64,000 nucleotides of DNA from UBA1413 sp964650525. GTDB taxonomy: Bacteria; Bacteroidota; Bacteroidia; Bacteroidales; Prolixibacteraceae. The notes under the pieces were generated by a model. That model saw only the letters and a list, made by a program, of their open reading frames with translations. It did not search any database and was not told the DNA's origin. The translations under genes were made by a program, and so were the position numbers. This document shows, piece after piece, positions 58,364 through 64,000 of the stretch (the first letter of the stretch is position 1; each line of letters begins with the position of its first letter). Location of the stretch: positions 62,001 to 126,000 of the forward strand of contig CAZYUA010000009.1 in the NCBI GenBank assembly GCA_964650525.1, in the 5' to 3' direction.

Positions 58364-58921
58364 ATGAGTGACAATAAGCAACTTTCGGTTATTCCTGACG
58401 AAAAGGTAATCGATAAAATTTACTTTATCCGTAATGAAAAAGTGATGTTAGACAGCGACCTTGCAGAACTTTACGGAATTGATACAAGGCGGCTGAATGA
58501 ACAGGTAAAACGGAATATTAACCGCTTTCCCGAAGATTTTATGTTCCGGTTAACTAAATACGAATTTGAAAACTTGAAATCGCAAATTGCGACATCAAGT
58601 TGGGGTGGTCGCCGTAATCTGCCCTATGCATTTACAGAACATGGGGTTTTAATGTTATCGAGCGTTCTTAATAGTGATTTAGCGATAAAGGTCAATATCC
58701 AAATAATGCGTGTTTATAGCAAAATTCGCAAAATGCTTGCAACTCATAAAGATCTGTTATTAAAGTTTGAGCAGTTTGAAACGAAATTGGTCGACCATGA
58801 TGACAAAATTATGCTTATTTTGGAATACATAAAACAGTTTGAAAAGGCCAAACAGCAAGAATTACAACAAAAGAACCGCCCCAGAATAGGATTTAAACCA
58901 CCGGCAAACCCCACCGCATGA
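58364..58921 (+). CDS. ORF6N-domain protein (phage antirepressor-type)
   Basis: A 185-residue protein. The N-terminal ORF6N DNA-binding domain (KVIDKIYFIRNEKVMLDSDLAELYGIDTRRLNEQVKRN in two blocks) is complete, followed by RFPEDFMFRLTKYE and PYAFTEHGVLMLSSVLNS. The C-terminal part is coiled-coil-like (LLLKFEQFETKLVDHDDK). Such proteins are common in phages as antirepressors and also stand alone in Bacteroidota chromosomes. Base composition is AT-richer than the neighbours, in line with horizontal arrival. There is no other phage gene nearby. Confidence 0.93.
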   Translation: MSDNKQLSVIPDEKVIDKIYFIRNEKVMLDSDLAELYGIDTRRLNEQVKRNINRFPEDFMFRLTKYEFENLKSQIATSSWGGRRNLPYAFTEHGVLMLSSVLNSDLAIKVNIQIMRVYSKIRKMLATHKDLLLKFEQFETKLVDHDDKIMLILEYIKQFEKAKQQELQQKNRPRIGFKPPANPTA

Positions 58922-59010
58922 AATCAGTAAAGGAGGTAGCCTTGTGAAGTGCGATTTGAAAAGCGAATTGGAATAATATTAAAAACCGGGACAGAGAGAA
59001 AATCTGAAAA

Positions 59011-59358
59011 ATGAAACAAGTTGATCACTATATAGAAGGATTTCCGGAAGAGATGCGCATTTTGTTGCGGCAGATGCGTGAAACCATCCGACAGGCCGCA
59101 CCCGGAGCAGAGGAGACTTTTGCCTACCGGATGCCTGCTTACAATTTAAACGGACCGCTGGTCTATTTTGCGGGATATCCCAAACACATTGGGTTTTACC
59201 CCACCCCCTCCGGGATTGAAGCGTTCAAACCGGAAATCGTTGTGTATAAGTTTTCCAAAGGAGCGGTTCAGTTTCCCCCGGACAAGCCGCTTCCGCACGA
59301 TTTGGTCCGTCGGATCGTGGAGTTCAGGGTGAGGGAAAATCTGCAACTAACAGGCTAA
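59011..59358 (+). CDS. DUF1801-domain protein (YdhG-like)
   Basis: A 115-residue single-domain protein. VDHYIEGFPEEMRILLRQMRETIRQAAPGAEE, in two parts, and ETFAYRMPAYNLNGPLVYFAGYPKHIGFYP fit the DUF1801 family (fold of YdhG and the iron chaperone-like Fra proteins). Related proteins have been linked to iron handling, but the function here is unknown. It follows ORF6N on the same strand at about 90 bases. Confidence 0.9.
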   Translation: MKQVDHYIEGFPEEMRILLRQMRETIRQAAPGAEETFAYRMPAYNLNGPLVYFAGYPKHIGFYPTPSGIEAFKPEIVVYKFSKGAVQFPPDKPLPHDLVRRIVEFRVRENLQLTG

Positions 59359-59413
59359 AGCCCATCCTTTTCTATTCCGGCCAAAAATGCCGCTTCAAGG
59401 GTTATAGCATAAA

Positions 59414-59441
59414 AGCCCCGGAAGGTTTCCCTTCCGGGGCT
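59414..59441 (-). terminator. Strong hairpin between DUF1801 and the VWA remnant
   Basis: A perfect 12-bp stem, AGCCCCGGAAGG with CCTTCCGGGGCT, and a four-base loop. On the minus strand it is followed by TTTT, fitting the end of the VWA gene; it could also stop plus-strand transcription. Confidence 0.85.
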
Positions 59442-59453
59442 GAATGAGATCAT

Positions 59454-59929
59454 TTAGGTGGTTTGGTGATCGTCGTCGTCTTTGTAAAAGTCCTGCTTGT
59501 AATCTTTTTTGTCCCTGATCTTCTGGCTGAAGTTCATGCGGGCACGCTTCTCCTTGTCGAACATCTGCTTCATATCGACCTCGTTGGCCTCGAATTTCAT
59601 CGTATTGGTGATGGAGATCTTCAGGGCGAAGTCAACCACATCATGGTTGGCGCCGATGTAGGTGAACGTCCAGTTTTTCATCGACAGTTCATCGATCATC
59701 TTTTTAATGGCTTCCCCGCTGAACTCCCGGGAAGCATTTTCCTGTCCGTCGGTCAGGATGGTCACCAGCACGTTGTAGGCGGTCAGGGCACCGGTCACCT
59801 ACCGGAGGCGCAACATGGAAGTGCCCATGGCATCGAAAAGGGGGGTCATCGAATCGGGCTGGTATTTCTCTCCGTCGATCAGTTCCAGTCTGGTTACCGG
59901 TTCGTTGAACAGGTTCTTTGACAATCCTG
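59454..59929 (-). pseudogene. Broken von Willebrand factor A (VWA) domain gene
   Basis: The minus strand carries two in-frame VWA segments interrupted by a TAG stop at 59799-59801. The upstream part reads KNLFNEPVTRLELIDGEKYQ, then MTPLFDAMGTSMLRLR before the stop. The downstream part (VTGALTAYNVLVTILTDGQENA and the rest) runs to 59454. The N-terminus with the DxSxS metal-site motif is absent upstream, so the gene is truncated as well as interrupted. A charged Lys/Asp-rich C-terminal tail is intact. Relatives are small cytosolic VWA proteins of unknown role in Bacteroidota. Confidence 0.8.
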
Positions 59930-60200
59930 ATCAAGCGCCTCTGCTCAAGCTCCTGAAGAGCCTTCAAAGAATTGTTGTCTGTGGGTTTTATTGTTGAAGT
60001 TTGCAAATTTTTTGATTTGGCGTTAAAACCACTCTGGAAAACCTTAAAAACTACGAACATCTCCATTACCCAAATATAGTGAATTCTGGCAAGGAAGCGG
60101 GAGAAATAGATGGTGTCTTTCTGATGACGTAACATCACAAAATCCTACCTTCGCATCATCGGTGGGATCACTTGTCCCACGCGCTTAACTAAAACCCTGC

Positions 60201-62183
60201 ATGATGAAGCGAATGCTTATTTTAGCCGCCATTGTGGTGGCATTACTGAACACAGGGTGCACCCCGCAACCCACAAAAACGATATGGCTCGATGAGATGG
60301 ACCTCAGCACCATGGAGATTGGCTGGGGCTCTAATTACGTGAAAAAGTCGGTAGACAGGAATCCGCTGACCATCAACGGCAATGTTTTTGAACGGGGCGT
60401 GGGCACCCATGCCATCAGCAAATACCTCGTTGACCTGCAGGGAGAAGGAAGGAGGTTTATCGCTTCCGTGGGAGTCGATGACGAGGTGAAGGAGCGGGCA
60501 TCGCTGGAGTTTTTCGTCTTAGGCGACAAAAAGATCCTGTGGCAGAGCGGTATCATGACCGACACCACCTCAGCCATTCCGGTTGAGGTTGATATCCGGG
60601 GTATTCAGAAGCTGGCCCTGCTGGTCACCGACGGAGGTGACAACATGAATTTCGACCATGCCGACTGGGCCGATGCCCGGTTTGAGATCACGGGCGACAC
60701 AATCCTGCCTTTACCGGTGGCTCCGGCCGCCGAACCTTATATTCTGACGCCTCCTCCGGGAGATGCCCCCCGCATCAACGGTCCTTCCGTGACCGGAGCT
60801 TCACCCGGAAGGCCTTTTATGTATACAATTCCCGTTACCGGAAAGCGGCCAATGACCCTTATCGCCGCCAATCTGCCGGCCGGATTGGAGATGGAGCCCT
60901 CCACCGGGGTGATTTCCGGAAAGGTCAGACAGGAAGGGGAATATACCATCGACATCAGGGCGAAGAATGAAGCCGGGGAAGCCACCCGTACGCTGAAAAT
61001 CATCATCGGACAACATAAGCTGGCACTGACGCCTCCCATGGGGTGGAACAGCTGGAACAACTGGGCCTGCGCCGTCGACCAGGAAAAGGTTAAAGCCGCG
61101 GCCGATGCCATGGTGTCCAAGGGACTCATCGGGCACGGATGGAGTTACATCAACATCGATGACTGCTGGCAGTCGCGCGAACGGACAAAAGCCGGTGAAC
61201 TGCTTCCCAACGAAAAATTCCCCGATATCAAAGGGCTGGCCGATCATGTCCACAGTCTGGGACTTAAGATCGGCATATACTCTTCGCCAGGTCCCACCAC
61301 CTGTGCCGGTTACCCGGGAAGTTACCAGCATGAGCTAACCGATGCCCGCACCTGGGCCGGTTGGGGGTTCGACTATGTGAAATACGACTGGTGCGGGTAT
61401 AGCCGTGTCGTGGAAGACAACTCCCTCGAAGCCTATAAAAAACCTTACCTGGTCATGCGGGAAGCCCTTGACCGGGTCGACCGGGACATCGTCTACAGCC
61501 TCTGCCAGTACGGCATGAAGGATGTCGCCGCCTGGGGGGCTGAAGTGGGTGGTGATTTGTGGCGTACCACCGGCGACATTGGCGATTCGTGGAACAGCCT
61601 CTCCTCGATTGGCTTTTCCCAGGATAAAAACTCCCCGTATGCGGGGCCTTCGGCATGGAACGACCCCGACATGCTGGTGCTGGGGTATGTGGGCTGGGGT
61701 GCCAACCTCTCTCCCACCCGGCTTACCCCCGATGAACAATACAGCCACATCTCCCTCTGGTCGCTGCTCGCCTCGCCCCTGCTCCTGGGTTGCGACATGG
61801 AGCGGCTCGATGATTTTACCCTGAACCTGATCACCAACGACGAGGTCATCGCCGTGAACCAGGATGCACTGGGAAAACAGGCCGTTCCTGTAGTCCGGTC
61901 CGACGGCGTGGAAATCTGGGTAAAAGAGCTGGAGGATGGCGGTAAAGCCGCGGGCATCTTCTACCTTGGGAACCATGCCAACGATCCGGTGGAGATGTTC
62001 AACTGGGAGAATGAAAATTACTCCCGGAAAGTAACCGTAGACCTGGCCACTCTGGGATATACGGGAAAATGTAAAGTTCGCGACCTCTGGCGCCAGAAAG
62101 ATTTAGGCACCTTCAGCGGCACCTTCGACACCGAAGTGCCCTTCCACGGGGTGGTTCTGGTGAAGATCACAGCGGGGGAATAA
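60201..62183 (+). CDS. GH27 alpha-galactosidase with NPCBM and Ig-like domains
   Basis: A 660-residue lipoprotein (lipobox ALLNTGC). Residues 25-160 are an NPCBM-type carbohydrate-binding domain (NGNVFERGVGTHAISKYLVDL). Residues 195-270 are a putative Ig domain (ANLPAGLEMEPSTGVISGKV). The GH27 barrel starts LTPPMGWNSWNNW; the nucleophile Asp lies in FDYVKYDWCGYS, the acid/base Asp in PSAWNDPDMLVLG, and DDCWQS is typical. A C-terminal beta domain closes the protein. It should release alpha-galactose from galactomannan or melibiose-type sugars in the periplasm or on the cell surface. It is another lone glycosidase gene. Confidence 0.95.
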   Translation: MMKRMLILAAIVVALLNTGCTPQPTKTIWLDEMDLSTMEIGWGSNYVKKSVDRNPLTINGNVFERGVGTHAISKYLVDLQGEGRRFIASVGVDDEVKERASLEFFVLGDKKILWQSGIMTDTTSAIPVEVDIRGIQKLALLVTDGGDNMNFDHADWADARFEITGDTILPLPVAPAAEPYILTPPPGDAPRINGPSVTGASPGRPFMYTIPVTGKRPMTLIAANLPAGLEMEPSTGVISGKVRQEGEYTIDIRAKNEAGEATRTLKIIIGQHKLALTPPMGWNSWNNWACAVDQEKVKAAADAMVSKGLIGHGWSYINIDDCWQSRERTKAGELLPNEKFPDIKGLADHVHSLGLKIGIYSSPGPTTCAGYPGSYQHELTDARTWAGWGFDYVKYDWCGYSRVVEDNSLEAYKKPYLVMREALDRVDRDIVYSLCQYGMKDVAAWGAEVGGDLWRTTGDIGDSWNSLSSIGFSQDKNSPYAGPSAWNDPDMLVLGYVGWGANLSPTRLTPDEQYSHISLWSLLASPLLLGCDMERLDDFTLNLITNDEVIAVNQDALGKQAVPVVRSDGVEIWVKELEDGGKAAGIFYLGNHANDPVEMFNWENENYSRKVTVDLATLGYTGKCKVRDLWRQKDLGTFSGTFDTEVPFHGVVLVKITAGE

Positions 62184-62310
62184 ACCAAAAACAGGTACCG
62201 GGCTGGTTCGGAATTACCATGTCAGGCTGGATTCCCCGTGCGATTTTCCAGTCCGGAAAGTCCGTTTTCTTATTTTCAATGGGAACCAATGCTTTCTGCA
62301 GTGGAACTCA

Positions 62311-62910
62311 TCAATCCGGCTGTCTGGACCTGCGCATCCTTTTCGGACCATACCAGAGCCAGAAGCCGGTGCCGGTGAATATCAGCAGGGCCAGTCCCAT
62401 AAAAGTCGTATAGGCTAGCTTGAAGAGGCCACTCCGGATTCCCAGCAGGCGGTCCACTATGGTACCGTCGTGGATATTCTCCACCAGGTCGGAATAACGG
62501 ATGCCTGCATGCAGCAACTCCCCGGTTGCCCCGTCCAGCTGGATCTCCCTGTAGCCTTCCTCAAACACAAATTTCAGCATTCCTTTGTCGGTCCGGATGT
62601 CGATCCTTTCCAATTCCATTGACACATCCGGCCCAACAGATTCCCTGAGAAAATCACAAGCCCGTTGGTGCAGACTGTCAAGGGGAAGCCAGGCAGCCAG
62701 GTTTTTCGTAGTTCCCGGGTAGGTCTCCGGGAGGATCTTCCCGCTGCTGTTCTTTTTCCAACCCAGGATGATCCCCGTGGAGGCAAGAATAAAAAACAGA
62801 AAGAAGGAAAGGATGGCGGTAGTGCGGTGGATTCTCCGGACAGCCCGCAGCAAGCGGGCATGTTGTTTACGCCTGATTTCCCTGTTTGTGGTCATTGCTG
62901 ATTCTGACAT
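62311..62910 (-). CDS. PepSY-domain membrane protein
   Basis: A 199-residue inner-membrane protein. A basic N-terminus (KQHARLLRAVRRIHRTTAIL) leads to the first helix (SFFLFFILASTGIILGW); a periplasmic PepSY-like part follows (LQRACDFLRE-type helix, then EEGYREIQLDGATGELLH). A closing helix near FMGLALLIFTGTGFWLWYGP ends it. The arrangement matches short PepSY-TM proteins in which the second PepSY repeat is absent. Larger relatives take part in ferric reduction or iron uptake. The role here is unknown. Confidence 0.85.
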   Translation of the reverse strand: MSESAMTTNREIRRKQHARLLRAVRRIHRTTAILSFFLFFILASTGIILGWKKNSSGKILPETYPGTTKNLAAWLPLDSLHQRACDFLRESVGPDVSMELERIDIRTDKGMLKFVFEEGYREIQLDGATGELLHAGIRYSDLVENIHDGTIVDRLLGIRSGLFKLAYTTFMGLALLIFTGTGFWLWYGPKRMRRSRQPD

Positions 62911-63013
62911 CTTACATCAATAAAATCAGGGGCAATTTAGCATATTATGGACTCTTTACAAACAGCTCTACACCGTATCACCGGATAACAAGGAGGAATT
63001 ACAGGACGTTTGT

Positions 63014-63448
63014 ATGAATCTCAGGGTATTTTTCTATCATTGCAGGCCGGAGGCAAAAACGGAAATGGTAAGGACATTGTTCATAACACTGGGAAGTATC
63101 TCCCTGGGTTTAGGGCTGCTTGGCATTGTGGTTCCCGGGTTGCCGGCCACGCCCTTTTTTCTGCTGACCGCAGCCCTCTACCTGCGGAGCTCTGAAAAGC
63201 TCTATCATAAGCTGGTGACCGGCACGGTGGCCGGAAAGTATATCCGCGATTTCCACGAAAAAAAAGGGATGACCCTGAAAACGAAGAGTTGGTCCATCGC
63301 ATTGATGTGGACCATGGTTACCCTTTCCTGCCTCTTCGGGCTGGAATCCCTGACGGCCATTATTATCGTCGTGGCCACCGGTATTACCGGCACGGTGGTG
63401 ATGGGATTTGTGGTCCCCACGGTCCGTGACAATCAGGTGAGAAAGTAG
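63014..63448 (+). CDS. DUF454/YbaN-family membrane protein
   Basis: A 144-residue inner-membrane protein. The LGLLGIVVPGLPATPFFLLTAALYLRSSEK region and IRDFHEKKGMTLKTK loop are the YbaN/DUF454 signature, with two further helices after it. Function of the family is unknown. The ATG at 63065 (MVRTLFITLG) is an equally good start and would give the usual family length of about 125; the AGGAGG near 62992 is far from either. Confidence 0.9.
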   Translation: MNLRVFFYHCRPEAKTEMVRTLFITLGSISLGLGLLGIVVPGLPATPFFLLTAALYLRSSEKLYHKLVTGTVAGKYIRDFHEKKGMTLKTKSWSIALMWTMVTLSCLFGLESLTAIIIVVATGITGTVVMGFVVPTVRDNQVRK

Positions 63449-63554
63449 AAACTCCTATCGGCCGAGCCGAAGGATAAATTGCTTGATGGTATTCAGCTCG
63501 CTTCGGGTCCTTGGAGAATTCGCGGCCTTGTTTTTCAGGTAATCGCCAAGAGCC

Positions 63555-64000
63555 CTATCTCGTAGGGGCTAATTCCTGAAGTTTCCGGTATTCCCTGATG
63601 TGGGAGGCAGCCTCCAGCATGGTGGGGACCCAAATCTGATCCTCCTGTTGTTTAAGAAATTGCAACAATTCCCGGTGGGCTTCCAGGGACACGTTGAGAT
63701 TATGCTCCCCTCCCACCCCGTGGAAGAGAAAAACAAGCATGGCATGGCTTTCCATGGCCTTCTTCACCAGAGTGATCATTTGATCCTTGCTTTCTCCGTT
63801 GATCATATAAGCGCCGGTATTCGAGAGGTCGGTGGTCTTGATGTCCTTCATAACGGGTTGGACGCCCCGGGCCACCGGGAATTCCTGCATGATCAGCTCC
63901 GTAAAAGATTCCCCGCCGGCATCGCGGTCACCGCAGGTATAGGCAAAGCTGCGGGTGCGTTTCCCATCGACACTGCCCAGCAGCAGGTTGGCGGCTTGTA
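63555..64000 (-). CDS. Polysaccharide-deacetylase-family protein (3' part)
   Basis: The gene runs off the right edge; the last 148 codons are present. The frame stays open to the window end and reads LLGSVDGKRTRSFAYTCGDR, then VFLFHGVGGEHNLNVSLEAH and IWVPTMLEAASHIREYRKLQ. FHGVGGEHNLNVSLEAHRELL...QIWVPTMLEAASHIREYR matches the C-terminal part of NodB-like deacetylases, which trim acetyl groups from glycans. The metal-binding TFDDG motif would lie outside. Assignment rests on this C-terminal half. Confidence 0.8.
   Translation of the reverse strand, partial: QAANLLLGSVDGKRTRSFAYTCGDRDAGGESFTELIMQEFPVARGVQPVMKDIKTTDLSNTGAYMINGESKDQMITLVKKAMESHAMLVFLFHGVGGEHNLNVSLEAHRELLQFLKQQEDQIWVPTMLEAASHIREYRKLQELAPTR

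Noticed and set aside
1..64000. tRNA, rRNA and CRISPR arrays
   Set aside because: No T-loop plus acceptor pairs, rRNA-like stretches or regularly spaced repeats were seen by eye.

Overview
The window reads as a chromosomal stretch from a Bacteroidota bacterium, most likely of the order Bacteroidales. Pointers to this are Bacteroidota-type promoters (TAnnTTTG at -7) before several genes, two secreted enzymes with type IX secretion (T9SS) C-terminal sorting domains, a NigD-like lipoprotein, GH97 and GH92 glycosidases, and a methylmalonyl-CoA decarboxylase operon containing a lamin-tail protein of the OadG type. Many exported proteins are lipoproteins with a Cys in the lipobox. No rRNA, tRNA, CRISPR array, prophage or intact insertion sequence was found.

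Layout. 1-2.4 kb: propionate-forming sodium-pump operon (methylmalonyl-CoA epimerase, decarboxylase alpha subunit, 5' part of a lamin-tail/OadG-like gene running off the left edge). 3.1-6.4 kb: cation handling (CDF efflux protein, Ca2+/Na+ exchanger, CorC/CNNM-like CBS protein). 6.5-12 kb: two-subunit xanthine dehydrogenase family enzyme with a coupled small membrane protein, then an aminotransferase. 12.2-18.7 kb: alanine dehydrogenase, an AddB-like nuclease, and a sodium:solute symporter next to a soluble histidine kinase. 18.8-26.5 kb: SDR, GH97, RluA-type pseudouridine synthase, GH42 and glutamine synthetase.

26.5-28.2 kb is an AT-rich accessory pocket. It holds a ParE/RelE toxin-antitoxin pair between two 90-bp direct repeats, a minimal nucleotidyltransferase plus a DUF2442 protein, and a remnant of a phosphoesterase 3' end. 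28.2-36.3 kb: membrane metallophosphoesterase, secreted pectate lyase, a short DnaE-type polymerase with a palindrome at its start codon, an RsmF-type rRNA methyltransferase and a glycine-rich RRM protein. 36.5-41.9 kb: a secreted Lys-C-like protease and a tightly overlapping BtuFCD/FecBCD-type ABC importer. 41.9-54 kb: S9 peptidase, NigD-like protein, thioredoxin lipoprotein, GH92, CinA, an AsmA-type protein, a small alarmone-hydrolase-like HD protein and PurC. 54.2-64 kb: an uncharacterised membrane protein plus HTH pair with a palindromic promoter, a Trp/Tyr/His-rich secreted protein, M28 peptidase, an ORF6N phage-type protein, DUF1801, a broken VWA gene, GH27 alpha-galactosidase, PepSY and YbaN proteins, and the 3' part of a polysaccharide deacetylase.

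Taken together the genes suggest a fermentative, glycan- and protein-degrading heterotroph. GH27, GH42, GH92, GH97 and PL1 enzymes supply sugars, secreted and periplasmic peptidases supply amino acids, and succinate may be decarboxylated to propionate with sodium pumping. The glycosidases are scattered singletons, not a SusC/SusD locus. The best candidates for undescribed biology are the membrane-protein/HTH pair at 54.25-55.27 kb, the split symporter/kinase pair at 16.6-18.7 kb, the repeat-flanked accessory pocket at 26.5-28.3 kb, and the palindrome-controlled DnaE gene at 34.2 kb. All functional statements come from reading translated sequence; no database search was run.
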